DNA of 64,000 bases, from positions 9,238,001 to 9,302,000 of the forward strand of contig CP053169.1 of NCBI GenBank assembly GCA_014607495.2, given 5' to 3'. Source of the DNA: Carposina sasakii. Its lineage: Eukaryota; Arthropoda; Insecta; Lepidoptera; Carposinidae. Each line of letters starts with the position of its first letter. Within the stretch, counting starts at the first letter, position 1. Shown here piece by piece: positions 10,961-22,640 of this stretch. The translations under genes and the position numbers were made by a program. Below the pieces are notes generated by a model. It worked only from the letters and a program-made list of their open reading frames with translations. It searched no databases and was not told the DNA's origin.

Positions 10961-11594
10961 CTATGGTAAATAAAGGTCATAGTAACAAATGTATCGAAAC
11001 TAAACAGATTAAATTATTTATTGTACCATGCTTATGGTAAGGACCTAATCTAAAATTTCAAGCTTTTAAAGAGATACATATAATATAAATTCACTAAGCA
11101 AGAATATGAACTAAACCACAAATCAATCTGTAATTCTACACGCTAGTTAATGTCTAGCACATTTATTTCTAGTCCATACTTAGGTCTATCATAAGAATAA
11201 TACATAGGTTTCTTTTGGCACTAGCCAGTTTCTAGACTTGCCACCCCAACTCACCCCCTTGCGAGGGGTAGACTGCAAAAGCTAGATAATGGAGTCGTTT
11301 GAAAATTGGGTTGATTTATCTTGTAGTTATCTTGTTATAAGTTGTAGGTACTTTTATTTCACTATATTAGAAAATATACAATCTCTCCATATAATACTTA
11401 TACCAAAGAAGAAGTAGACGTGGGCCTAGCTGTTAACAAGTTGAAACACGTATTAAAAATGGCCATATATTTTTTAGGTAGATCCCAAAATTTTATGCGA
11501 TTCGGCAATGCAAAAAGCGAGAAAAGTTAAAATAAGTGAAAGAAAATATTTTTCCCGACAATCTCAAAATTGTCATAGGAACGAAAAAAATATA
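10961..11594. other. Intergenic DNA, nothing recognised
   Basis: AT-rich, no supported gene. Confidence 0.4.
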
Positions 11595-11919
11595 CAGGGT
11601 GTGGGTAACAGCCAGGCAAATACGGAAATCCTGAACAAGTAGATACCACTGTGTTGGTACGACAGTGTTATTACTTGCAGGAAATATATTTTTGATTTGA
11701 TTATCAGTAATCTTTGCTCTCCGCGCCAATTGTATCGGGCGATCCTATGACTAATTAAATGGGCTTATTGGTTATTGTATGCCACATTGCTGTTTTTTGG
11801 ATCACTTGTGACTCTCCATTAGGGTTGATCAGTCATTTGAAATTTTCAGTTTTTTCAGCTTCAGAATCATGGTCCGAAGTCATGGTATCAATATTTTCCT
11901 GGCTGTCACAAACATCCTG
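11595..11919. mobile_element. TA-flanked MITE, third terminal type
   Basis: Inverted ends CAGGGTGTGGGTAACAGCC (left) and GGCTGTCACAAACATCCTG (right), bounded by TA at 11593-11594 and 11920-11921, about 325 bp. It resembles families A and B in its first seven bases only. The 78-codon minus frame inside has no family features. Confidence 0.65.
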
Positions 11920-12850
11920 TATAGTAGATTTCTAAAGTCAACCTTACCTTGCTACTTTTATAATATTAAAGGTCGTACTCTATAAGTTTCCCTATCTATC
12001 CATGTGTAAGTAGACATATAGATTCATGGTAGTAAGCCCACAACCTGTATTAAGAACAGGGGGGGGAGCATTGTCACCTGCCAAACTGGTTTGCGAGATA
12101 CCGTTGCCGGAGGAGGTCAATAATAAACAAAAACACCTCCGCTACACAGCGTAATGATTTACAGTGGTACAATATAAGTAGCCTATGAAAATATCTGGAA
12201 GATTGAATGTCTAGAACCGAAGACATAATTATGTACATATTTTTTTATTCCTGTAATTCTACGGTATATCTGACAAATTAATTTAGGATTTTTCTACCAC
12301 AACTTCCTATTGCGATAACTGACGTAGGAATATACTGTGTAAATTATATTTTTATGCACTTCAATAATGTTTAATGATAAGTAATAACCACATTAACGTC
12401 CACTTAAGGTACCTATTGTAATTTGCCCATTTTAAATACAGATACTAAAATACTTCTATGTGTAATTTTTCTACAACTATAAAATGATTAAAATGGATTT
12501 TTACCCATTACGATACACTTTTGTAAATAAAAATAATAATAAAGTAAATAAAAAATAATCCTCGACACCCACTATCAACGATAGAGGCGAAACCATCACA
12601 TAATTAATATAAATAAATCTATTCATAATCCGTGCTACTGAGCTGACGCAAATGTGAATCTTGGATAATTTTGTCATGAAGTTAGTCTACTGTTTTATCT
12701 ATCCTGTGGCATGCTCCAGTACAAGGCTTTCTCTTGTCCTTGCAGCCTACCCGCATTTGGTGCTGACCTTGTAGAGATGTGCCAGTTTCCGTTGAAATAA
12801 ATTTTATTGCTTTACGTTTCGAAAATATGATTATAAAAATAAAAATTATA
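11920..12850. other. Intergenic DNA, nothing recognised
   Basis: AT-rich. A short GC-richer patch at 12060-12140 and another at 12715-12790 could be old repeat fragments, but no boundaries are visible. Confidence 0.4.
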
Positions 12851-13110
12851 CAGGGTGTAACAAAAAGGGTATGTTAAGCGAAAAGCTATATGAACAGCCC
12901 ACTGTAGAGAACCTATACACAAAATTTGAGACCCGAAATCACATGTTTATTTTTCCGGATAGTATGGAGAATTTTTAAATATCTCAGGAATTTTAATACA
13001 ATCTTGAAAAATAAACATGTGATTTCGAGTCTCAAATTTTGTGGATAGGTTCTCTACAGTGGGCTATTTACGTAGCTTTTCGCTTAACATACCCTTTTTG
13101 TTACAGCCTG
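12851..13110 (-). mobile_element. TA-flanked palindromic MITE, family A copy 2
   Basis: 260 bp between TA at 12849-12850 and 13111-13112. The asymmetric centre is the reverse complement of that in the copy at 1297-1556, so this insertion has the opposite orientation. Confidence 0.85.
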
Positions 13111-13286
13111 TAGAAATGGATCTCGTTTGCACTCGCTAAGGTAACTTACGAGTACGTCAATGTCGTTATCTTGATAAAAGGAGGTTATATCATTTGAAGC
13201 CACCCTTGAGACTATTAACTCCGTCTCTGCAGGTAGGTATATAGTCTACGTGGCTATCTGTACATATACCTATCTACTGTCTACAG

Positions 13287-13472
13287 CAGTCTTTCCCAAA
13301 GTGGGTGATAACGCCCCCTCGCGGGCGTTGGAGGACTAGAGAGGGGCAGTTAAGGCCCCAGAAAAAAATAGCGCAACTAAGATGCTATTGACATTTTTAA
13401 GGTGAAATAAAAATGGGGGGCGCTATTGATTTTCAAAGTGGGCGTTAGATGAAATAAGTTTGCTAACCTCTG
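13287..13472. mobile_element. hAT-type MITE
   Basis: Begins CAGTCTTTCCCAAAGTGGG and ends GCTAACCTCTG. It is flanked by GTCTACAG (13279-13286) and GTCTACAT (13473-13480), an 8-bp duplication with one difference. The end resembles that of the hAT elements at 2816 and 55118. Confidence 0.75.
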
Positions 13473-13779
13473 GTCTACATCATACCTATCTACCAAAGAC
13501 TATCATGTACCTATATAAGTATCTACTCTACCTACATACAAATACAGTCTTCCTGTGATATCTAGGTGCAGCTATCTCTTCTGTCTTATCTGATTTTTCC
13601 GAGTAGATGCTTTCTTTACCTTGATCAAATTTTAGAGAAAGGTAACAAAATTTGTCCTTCAGATAGGGCATTCTGACCATTTGAACAATTGGCCCTTAGC
13701 CCTTGACATTCAGATATTATCTATTTTCCTCTCCTACTTCTCATTTGCATTTCAGTTCAAATAAAAATAATAATTATAA

Positions 13780-14042
13780 TACATACATACAATCATGCCT
13801 GTATCCCTTACGGGGTAGGCAGAGCACCAAGGGCCGATAGAACCACATGGTGCCACTTCTGACCAATTTTGAGGGTATAGTTGAAATGTACAAGTTCGGA
13901 TAGTAGTGACAGGTGATCAGCCCATCGCCTACAAAACACCAAGACCCTCTTGTCCCTCTACTGACTTGTACAGTATGCCCGGGAAGAGAAGCAGCTGTCG
14001 TAATACGTTTTTTTTTCACTCCCAGAGCAGCATAGAAGATGA
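13780..14042 (-). mobile_element. SINE-like repeat with TATG tail, family D copy 1
   Basis: The CATA repeat at the left joins AATCATGCCTGTATCCC; the far end is CACTCCCAGAGCAGCATAG. If the TATG simple repeat is the 3' tail, the element lies on the minus strand. Eight copies or pieces occur in this window. The two overlapping open frames here are accidental. Confidence 0.7.
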
Positions 14043-14640
14043 AATTCAAATGAAAATAATAATTCTAATCCTAATACTAAACCCTATTGCAGAGAATATG
14101 CTTTATCTAAAACTACATTATTTATATGCGCCTACGCATAATGCATTTGATTTATTTATCAATTACTATAAACTATGAGTTTGCCAGTAGAAATCGAGCT
14201 ATATTTCCTAGAACATAGAGTTCTACACAAAATTGAAAATACGCTAAGTTTAGTTAGAATACTAACTATGGTGACTATTTCAGGCTACAGATTGACAGAC
14301 AAACATACAAAAGCAGTGGGAACTAGGACACGGTACAATAGTATTAGATACAATGCATTTTAATTTAATGATTAATTTATTTGCCTTTTGTTTTGAATTT
14401 TTATTGGCAGAACTAATTTTATTATAATGTCAATCACCTAGCACTGACATTGTTATCTATTTGTTTGTTTGTACGCATTGAGTAAAAAGTTTCAGTTAAA
14501 AAACCCTTTTTTTAAAACAAGCTATATTATATAGCATAGGTATTGTGTATAGGTATTGTTTGTTAATAGAATGAACTGATCTAATAAAACGAGCCCAAAC
14601 TCGATGGGGTTGCGTCGTTTAATTACGGAGTTACTATGGC
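14042..14640. other. Intergenic DNA, nothing recognised
   Basis: AT-rich, no supported ORF or repeat boundary. Confidence 0.4.
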
Positions 14641-14712
14641 CACCTTCCAGCTCATTGCATTGTCATCCGCTTTATACATGCATGCAAAATTTCGGCTCAA
14701 TCGGAAACCGGT

Positions 14713-14890
14713 CCCCTTATTACCTAACTAGCAAAAGCAAAGCGATAGCGAAAATTGTACAAAAGTCGCTGATTGCTTGTCAAATTCGTATTACGTAAAA
14801 TGAATTTCAAAGGAACTTTGACATTTCAAGGCGAAAATTTTCGCTATCGCTTTGCTTCGGCTTTGCTATCGCTTTTACGTAATCAGGGGG
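14713..14890 (+). mobile_element. MITE with CCCCTTATTACC ends, family C copy 1
   Basis: Inverted ends CCCCTTATTACCTAAC and TACGTAATCAGGGGG, with an inner inverted repeat around CAAAGCGATAGCGAAAAT. It is flanked by two near-identical direct repeats (CGGCTCAATCGGAAACCGG at about 14692-14710 and again at 14906-14924), far longer than any normal target duplication. Confidence 0.75.
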
Positions 14891-15154
14891 CTGATTTATA
14901 CATGTTCGGCTCAATCGGAAACCGGGAAGTGGATCAAATTTAACTTGCAAGATTTGGTTACAGACAATGGGACAGGTGAAACTAAATAAAAGCTCATGAA
15001 ATGTGTAACTTTTTGTTGTAGACTAGATAAGATAATGCTTGTGTTTTATCTGAACCGTAACTTATCAGGAAAATGGGAAAATTTCGTAAAACAGAACATA
15101 ATATTCCTTCGAATCCAGCAGTTATGGCCATTGTGGTCACAGCTGTGTAACATA

Positions 15155-15260
15155 ACCAGCCTATTGCAGTCCACTGCTGGACGTAGGCTTCCCCCAGAGC
15201 ACGCCACTAGGCTACTGCCATAAGTGGATTTTTGGCCATAGTCAACAGTTCAACATGCTG
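15155..15260 (-). mobile_element. RTE-type 3' end, diverged
   Basis: AGCCTATTGCAGTCCACTGC and the following ACGTAGGCTTCCCCCAGAG match the reverse of the RTE-type tail seen at 6239-6292. Similarity fades after 15260. Confidence 0.6.
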
Positions 15261-15399
15261 GGTTCGTAGGTTGGTAGTTGGTAGGTAAGCGCAGTGTGAT
15301 TTTCGGATAGGTTGTCAATCTCTCCAAAACCGTTAATCGACGGCCGATTGGCGTAGGTAGTGACAGCTGGTCCCAAATCTCAAACCAAGTCATGGAACC

Positions 15400-17404
15400 C
15401 TTAGTATACATACATGCTAGGTCAATAAGTGCTCGGGTATGCACTCGACGCACGATATGATATGTGTATGCGATATACCTAAATTGTAAAACCGAATTTA
15501 GTAATAATCGTACGAAATATGAAAGTTACAGTTAGTAATCGATAGCAAAGCGAGAGATTCGAGGTCTCGACCTCGTTTACGAGTACATTAGACATGCATG
15601 ATGATGCACATTGTACTTGCGATAATCGATTCGGTTTTTCGCTAATTACAGGAAACACTTGAGTTTAATCAATCGCTATTACGTTTTATTAGCCTTCTAC
15701 TTATCATTTTGTCGCACGCACTGTAGGTGATACACTCGGCCGCGGAATTTTGGTACCAATTGCTAGTAAATTAACTAAGTATTTTAAAACTTGTCACTCA
15801 TCATTTGCATCCATGGAAAACCGCATTTACATCATGTCCGGCTGCTATACGTGGCTGTGGCATCCCTTTTATGATTCAACATACCCGATTACGGGAATGC
15901 AGCCGCGTATAATGTATGTAGTATCTATACATACATATATTAAAAGTCTTATAATAAAATTAATTTTTATTTACAGGTAAGTTGATCTGCATTGAATTCA
16001 TCTTTTTGGTGTTTTTGGTAAGTTTTTCTGAAAAACGCACGACAAAATTCCAACAAAAACGTAGTTTGGGATTTTTTAAAGGTGTAATTTTTGTTGCGAG
16101 TAAAAATACATATCGTCTGCTTCCTGGTAAAACATGGTAAATGCATTGTTTATCTTGTGCACTTAACATATTTTACCAATAAGCAGACGATATATGAGCG
16201 GGACGAAATTAAATTCCGGTTAAAAACCCAGACTGCAACATGACAGACAAGTTCACAGAAAACTATTTATATAAGTGACAATGTTTATATTTGGGTGGTC
16301 GGTTCGCGAATAGCCAAACGGAATCTAGGCCAGACGGCTTGGCGACAGACCAAGGGTTTGCGAAAAATCTACGAAATAGATTAGTTTTACGAAATATTGT
16401 TTAGTAGATGACAGACAGATTTATCTGGGTCTTTGTCCTCTGACAGGTAATGAGGGGAGGATCTGTCTACTGTCTGGCAAAAATCGAGTTCATTGTGGTG
16501 ATATACAACCTCACAATACCTTGAGAAGGTGTGTAACAAAAACTTTAATCACCCATGATTTACCAGTAATATGACACCTAGAATGTATTAAAAAAAAAAT
16601 TGATATGTCCTGAAATCTTTGGTACGCACAATATTGAGTGATTTACCATGTTACTGGACTATAGGTTTTCCTACTATAAGGAGAAAACGGGTTCAGTAGT
16701 TATAAGAATGGTCAATTTTCGTCTATTTTGTAACTTGGAAACTATAGATCTTCTCAACAAGACCTGTGCAGTGATTTAAAAAAATGAATATAGAAACGAA
16801 GTGTATTGATATGTTTTTAAAACGGTCTAATAGATGCAGACACACGAGTGATCCTATAAGGGTTCCGTTTTTGTATTCAGACGTACGGAACCCTAAAAAC
16901 TGATAGGTATTCTGACTTTAGCGGGTAGTAACTAAATATTATAGAAGTATTTTGTACGAAGTACGAAGTATGTTTTTAATATGCATATTATGTAAATAAT
17001 ACCGGGCTAGGCAATATGTAACCAAATTAAATAAAGAGGCACAAATAAATTAAGTTATTTTTTGCAAAATTTCCAATCATCGCAAGGTTGTAGTCGTTTT
17101 CTAAACCTAGTTTCTCTATTGCCTGAACTAGCTATTTTCTAGTAATTAATCAAGTCTTAATACGCTTTCTTATGACCTAGAAATGTATCCTTAGCAGTAT
17201 AATGTTTGATAGAGCATTGACCTAGCAGTGGCCTTTATGCTTACAATAGGAAACGCCTACAGCATTCACTATCATAGATATATTTATGTAAAAAACTACT
17301 AAAGCTATATAAGCTAGGGGTTATATGTAAAGGAAGAGTTTACCTATTTTATCTTTGGAGATTTATCACAGTCTCAGCTTGAGTAGATCCTTAGAAGATT
17401 GCAG
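15400..17404. other. Intergenic DNA, mostly unrecognised
   Basis: No supported gene. It holds a short AGGGTTCCG hairpin near 16858-16900, related to the repeat at 9344, and otherwise AT-rich sequence. Confidence 0.4.
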
Positions 17405-17862
17405 TCGATTCTGACCGCCACACTGAAACAAAAACTTAAGATTTGTTCTACCTTGTCTGTCTCAGCGATTTAGGTAAGTACATTAAAAATGAGGGACAGC
17501 ACATGACTAATTTTATGTTTAAACTAGTGGACGCCCGCGACTCCGTCCGCGTGGACTACAGAAAAAACAAAATGTCGAAATTATCCAGGATTAAAACATT
17601 TTCCCGGGATAAAAAGTAGCCTATTATGTTAAGTGTCACAAAATATTCCTGAACATTGCATCGTAATCGGTTCAGCCGTTTCTGAGATTAGCGTGCACAA
17701 ACGCACAGAAAAAAAATTCCACAAATCATTCTTTTGGGTACTATTGCGTTGATAAAGGTCTCCTATGATATTTTTTCTCATATATCTTCCATGTACAGAC
17801 AGTGGTCCGTAACATTTTTATTATATGTCTAGAAGATAGATAGATGTGACGGTCAGAATCGA
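17405..17862. mobile_element. Hairpin MITE (family H) split by a Helitron
   Basis: Left end TCGATTCTGACCGCCACAC at 17405 and right end GTGACGGTCAGAATCGA finishing at 17862 are inverted repeats of a family also seen at 31899-32040. The interior is interrupted by the reverse Helitron at 17524-17836. Confidence 0.6.
17524..17836 (-). mobile_element. Non-autonomous Helitron, reverse, nearly full length
   Basis: CTAG at 17524-17527 is preceded by A; the complement of the TC start is at about 17836, followed by T. It carries the full set of blocks found in 20792-21127, including the CCGCGACTCCGTCCGCGTGG hairpin region. It is nested inside a family H MITE. Confidence 0.75.
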
Positions 17863-17969
17863 TCACAATAGCTACGTAATGTTATCTTATTATGTAGGTA
17901 GATGTAGTTGATGAGCTTGCAACTTCTCTCTGACCTTTAACATCTGACGTCACTATTCTAAACGTGACA

Positions 17970-18035
17970 GCAGGATCTCCATCTGCAGTTCTGGCTACCC
18001 CCATTTTTGGAAACGCAGCCGTGTGTATACCTATG
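17970..18035 (+). mobile_element. SINE-like family F fragment
   Basis: CTCCATCTGCAGTTCTGGCT and ACCCCCATTTTTGGAAACGC match the 3' part of family F. Confidence 0.45.
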
Positions 18036-18308
18036 AGTCCCCTGTGAGTTTTTTAGCAGTGGATTAGAGGGGACATAAAAGTGGAATTTAATCCATTAGT
18101 GGATTTTCCCAGTGGATTAGAGTGGAATAGGCCGTATGTGGCATGTAGATGTTTCTGTTAGTTACCGAATTTTCATTAGATTTATATATTTACTATCGGA
18201 AAAGATTAGAAAACATTGTAGGGACCTAAACTCATCGCAAAATAAGAGGTCCGTTTACCGCAGCGCTAGATCTTTGCAATCTGCACACTGTTTCATATAT
18301 TTTTATTT

Positions 18309-18375
18309 CGACGTCGTCCATTGCAGTCCACTGCTGGACGTAGGCCTCCCCCAGAGTACCTACGCCACATGGCTC
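18309..18375 (-). mobile_element. RTE-type 3' end fragment
   Basis: About 65 bp of the reverse RTE-type tail (TTGCAGTCCACTGCTGGACG, then TAGGCCTCCCCCAG). Confidence 0.55.
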
Positions 18376-18706
18376 GATCTCACATTTTATTTAGTTCGTG
18401 AATAATCCGCAGGACTTCTTATACCGTGATTGGTTTAAATGTAAACCTGAAACTTCCGAAGCTTTTCAGCTATTCGGTTAAATATTGAACTACCTATAGA
18501 AAAACAACTAAATTTATATATGTCCAATAGACAATAGCGCCATCGGTGACTTTATGAAGTTTTGTAAACTATTTTCTACTCTGAAACCGAACTGACATCC
18601 GTTTGCCGGATTTTGATTTATTACTGGCTCGTTCAAGGGCATTGGCGTATTTATGTTGTATAATCGTATGGCGGTCTGTCGAATAGGTAAATATAGGCAG
18701 ATTATA

Positions 18707-18960
18707 ACCTCATCATCATCATCATCAGCCTATTGCAGTCCACTGCTGGACGTAGGCCTCCCCCAGGGCACGCCACAAGTCTGCCATGGGGGGTATTTGC
18801 CCATAGTCACCACGCTGGGCAGGCGGTCAACATGGCATGTTGTCAACACGGGAGGCGCTGCTGCCCACCTCCCGGAAACCCTTAATCGCCTCGTACGATA
18901 CCCACGGGCAGACGTGGGGTGGTACGAATTCTACTCTGCCGGCATCACGCGGCCAATTAA
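18707..18960 (-). mobile_element. RTE-type LINE 3' end (or RTE-tailed SINE)
   Basis: Starts at a CAT repeat (18711-18726) and continues with the reverse of the GEAYVQQWTAIG region and the full 230-bp upstream block. About 18 bp of the usual block is deleted after GGCAGGCGG. The three overlapping open frames here are by-products. CCTAACCTAACC follows at 18964-18975. Confidence 0.75.
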
Positions 18961-18963
18961 AAC

Positions 18964-18975
18964 CTAACCTAACCA
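18964..18975. repeat. Short insect telomere-type repeat
   Basis: Two and a half units of CCTAA, the complement of the insect telomere repeat TTAGG. A similar run lies at 33009-33025. They are too short to mean more than a repeat-associated or interstitial trace. Confidence 0.4.
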
Positions 18976-19970
18976 TAATAGCCTCCTCAGCCAAGCACCC
19001 AGCCTTAGGCTTACACCAAGTAAGGCCATGAGATGAGCAGGTAGAGGTACATAGATAGCCCAAAAAATATTGACTTATTCCCAAAAAATTACTTACTCTA
19101 TTTACATACCTACCTATTGACGAAACCTATTTCATCGCTCTGAGGCTCTACTGAACCCCGTTTTCATCCAGGGATGATAGTTATTAAAATAAAACCAATA
19201 AAACATACAGCCGCTGCCATCTAGCGGTACTATCTCTACACACGGCTTCAACAGACACTTACGTTTTAGTTTTAAATGCAGATGGTTCCATTCAATTTAT
19301 TACTGAAATAGTTTGAAGCTTCGTCGTTAGATGGCGTTGTCAGTATGTTTAGAATTAATACTGTACATCTTCCTACAACGTGCCTGTGTCTTCGGGTAGA
19401 AACTGTAGTAGAAACTTTTTAGTAAGTAGGTAAGTAAAATCCAAAGTTCGTAATACTCTTTAATTTTTTTTTCAAATTTGTCGCAAAAAATATTGTAGGT
19501 ACTAGGTAGGTAGATACTGCGTGATTTACGTAGCAACTCCATAGTTAGAATTTAAAATACAGATTTAAGTAGATTTATCTAAAGACCGTCGAGCGAGATA
19601 GGGCTGCCAGAAAGTTAATAAACTTGGAATTTTATGCAACCTGTAAGTAACCACTCGAGTTACATGCTAAACTGTAGTCTCTGTCTACTAATAAATAAAA
19701 GTAAGTAGAATATTAAACGATAAAAAAGGAGAACCATAAAATTTGGCCTAATGACTAATTACTAATGTTATAACCACGACCAACCCACTTCCCGCCCGGC
19801 AAGCACGACTGCAGGAGTATTAAAGTTGTGGTCTATTCACCTATTCCTGATTCAGTGTGGGTGGTTTATTTATTCTTATTCTTTATTGTACACAAACCTC
19901 ATTACAATAAATAAGTGGGTAACTACAGAGAAATTTACAAAAGAAGTGCTTAAATGGCTACTACTTTATT
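18976..19970. other. Intergenic DNA, nothing recognised
   Basis: AT-rich, no supported ORF. Confidence 0.4.
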
Positions 19971-20295
19971 ATAAAATTATTAATAAAGAAATGGAAAAAA
20001 TTCTTCACGTGGAGGACTCCACGACGTATCCGTCGACGGCGACACCTTGTCAGTTCCTGGTGTGTGCACGGATATGACTCGCGAAACCGAACTTGGTCTT
20101 AAACTTGCGGCTGCATAAGTTGCACTGTATTTATTCCTCTATGACTGTATGTAATTGCCCGTTTACATTGTATGTGTAGTTGTAGATAATTTTGGGACTC
20201 GAGTTTGGCGTCGAGTTCCTTGAGACGGGCTTCTTCAAACTTTTCAGTGCCTGTCTTGATTGCCTTGCGCCACTCCGATCTTGTTAAAGCGTCTA
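19971..20295 (-). pseudogene. LINE 3' end relic with WR motif, C2H2 finger and 3' tail
   Basis: On the minus strand, one frame (about 20292 down to 20140) reads SEWRKAIKTGTEKFEEAR, the Trp-Arg ... Phe-Glu pattern found near the C-terminus of several LINE reverse-transcriptase proteins. After a frameshift, a second frame shows a C-x2-C-x12-H-x3-H zinc finger that ends at a stop at 20050-20052. This order, WR motif then C-terminal finger then stop, is typical of LINE ORF ends. Beyond the stop, about 75 bp of 3' UTR runs to 19971 and ends in TTTCTTTATTAATAATTTTA (as read on the minus strand). That tail is shared with the tRNA-headed SINEs at 46150 and 44499. It is broken by a frameshift and 5'-truncated; the clade is not determined. 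Confidence 0.7.
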
Positions 20296-20404
20296 ATTAC
20301 ATATGGGCAATGTTATTTTTCATCCCGATAGCTATACACTAGCCAAATCTCGGCAAACAAAGCTGAATCCCTCAGCACACAATGTTTACCACTTTATTAT
20401 ACAT

Positions 20405-20618
20405 ACCTATACAAAATGGGGTAGCCAGAACCATAGAGATTACAATCTAATTCCTCTATGCCTGAACTGATCACAAAGGAGATCCTAGATCAGTGACAAT
20501 TTGCTAGCTCATCGACTGAGAGAACGCCCCTGAGTTCCTTAGTCGACTCTTACGACATGCACGAAAGGAGATGCAGCTGATGTATTCTAGTGAAGCCCCG
20601 CATTAGCACAGGACTTTT
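20405..20618 (-). mobile_element. SINE-like repeat, family F
   Basis: Reverse copy with GGGGTAGCCAGAACCATAGA at one end and GTGAAGCCCCGCATTAGCAC at the other, covering most of the family length. Confidence 0.65.
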
Positions 20619-20791
20619 TTATCACCTTCATGATTAATTTTATAATTTAAAAGTGTAGGGTGGGTGAACGTGTCACGTTTTAATAAGCGTTCAAACATAC
20701 TAATAAAGTCGCCCCTTGAATCAATTTTAATAAGTAATTTTTAGATAGGGGTAAGCGGGTGTTGATGGGTGATCAAATATTATACATAAAA

Positions 20792-21127
20792 TCTATACAT
20801 ATGTATAATAAAAATCTGTAACGGATCGCTGTCTGTACATGGAAGATATATGAGAAAAAATATGACAGGAGACCTTTATCAACGCAGTAGTACCCAAAAC
20901 AATGATTTTTGAAATTTTTGTCTGTTTGTCGGTTTGTCTGTGCGTTTGTGCACGCTAATCTCAGAAACGGCTGAACCGATTTCGATGCAGTTTTCACGAA
21001 TATATTGCGACAGGTCCCACCTAACATATAGGCTACTTATTATCCCAAGAAAATGTTTTTATCCCGATAATTTCGACATTTTGTTTTTTCTGTAGTCCAC
21101 GCGGACGGAGTCGCGGGCGTCCACTAG
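20792..21127 (+). mobile_element. Non-autonomous Helitron, full length
   Basis: 336 bp from TCTATACATATG to the hairpin GGACGGAGTCGCGGGCGTCC and terminal ACTAG. Preceded by A (20791) and followed by T (21128), as Helitron insertions require. It has no ORF for Rep/helicase, so it depends on an element elsewhere. The flanks join into an uninterrupted SINE tail. Confidence 0.85.
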
Positions 21128-21168
21128 TTATTAATAAAGAAATGGAAAAAATTCCTTACCCGGGTGGG
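21128..21168 (-). mobile_element. tRNA-derived SINE, 3' fragment
   Basis: The reverse of the SINE tail (TTATTAATAAAGAAATGG) continues to CCCGGGTGGG. Its last bases lie on the other side of the Helitron, at 20786-20791. Confidence 0.65.
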
Positions 21169-22271
21169 ATATTACCTATATATATTACTACATACCTATT
21201 AATTTAAATGCCGTACTTTGTATGTCTTTCTGTCTGTGATCTGCTTGCTTCTGTTTTTCCAACTTGTGACAGTCACTCGGAATTTCATATATCATTTTCA
21301 CTATTTTATGGTAGAGTTCCGTTAATTTCTGTTCATGTAAGAATTTCGGAAAATCGTTCCTTTACGTTACGTTATACAAAGAGCGGTTTAAGGCTGTCGA
21401 AGGATTAACTTCAGTTATTCAGGACATTTTCACGACAAAATGGCATAGCACTATCGTTGATGAAATCTTGTACAGAGATAGTGAGAAATACAAGTATTGT
21501 TGCATATTTAAATAGATATCTACTAACTTATCATCAAAAATCTACATGATAAACGATCGGTAGCGGGTTCTGTTCCCGCTTGAGGCACGCATAATGCCAT
21601 ATGCACCGCTAGTCGTCGCGGTCTATTTGACATGTAAATAGTAATAATGTCTGTCGATATCCACTGGATTTCTTTTGGTGTTGCCTCTTAAGTAAGTAGG
21701 TACCTATTGGAGCTCGGTGCAAAAAACCTCTGGATAGACCATGAAGGGATAGACTGAGGAAGAACCCAACCCAATATAATTGTGTTTTAGGCTAAAAACC
21801 TTACCTAATTTAGTGCGACAATATCCTACGTCCGAAGGGGTATTAATGTATATCTCCTTCATAACATAACATGGTTACTAGGGGATGAAACTTCATCGAA
21901 TGCCGTGAAATGGTAGTGACACTAACCTATTGTAATCTTATTCCTCTATGCCCATTGCAGATACGAATTATTTACATGGACATTGGACATGTATGTTAAA
22001 AATGCACCTTTTTTGTTAAATGTAATGTTGAGTTATATATTTAAAACGCACAAACCAATCACTTAAGTACCTACCTATGTAAAGATTACATTATATTTAA
22101 AAGATCACCGTGTATAACCACCATTCAAACCTTTTGAATCAATAAAAGATTTTACGATCTAATTGGTGTGTTTATGAAATGCTGCTTATACTCGTAGAAA
22201 CTACTGCTCTCTGGTCTATTTATAGGCATACGTCTCAAATTTTTATTATCATCTGTGGATTTTTGAGTCTT
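21169..22271. other. Intergenic DNA, nothing recognised
   Basis: AT-rich, no supported gene or repeat boundary. Confidence 0.4.
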
Positions 22272-22530
22272 CTATGCTGCTCTGGGAGTGAAAAAATAAC
22301 GTGTAATACTACAGCTGCTTCTCTTCCCGGGCATACTGTATAAGTCAGTAGAGGGACAAGAGGGTCTTGGTGTTTTGTAGGCGATGGGCTGACCCCCTGT
22401 CACTGTCACTACTAACCGAACTTGTACATCTTAACTATACTCTCAAAATTGGTCAGAAGTGGCACCATGTGGTTCTATCGGCCCTTAGTGCTCTGCTAAC
22501 CCCGTAAGGGATAAAGGCGTGATTATATGG
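22272..22530 (+). mobile_element. SINE-like family D copy 2
   Basis: Starts GCTGCTCTGGGAGTG and ends AAAGGCGTGATTATATGG, with the TATG tail reduced to one unit. Opposite orientation to the copy at 13780-14042. Confidence 0.7.
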
Positions 22531-22552
22531 ATTTTTGCAATTTCTGGTAAGA

Positions 22553-22640
22553 ACACACGGCTTTGTTCTCGAAATGGAGTAGCCAGAACTGCATCGTAAA
22601 GAAGATTCCACAGCCACGTTCAGCGGGGACAGATGTAAAA
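22553..22640 (-). mobile_element. SINE-like family F fragment
   Basis: ACACGGCTTTGTTCTCGAAA, then TGGAGTAGCCAGAACTGCA and CCACAGCCACGTTCAGCGGG, match reverse family F. Confidence 0.5.
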
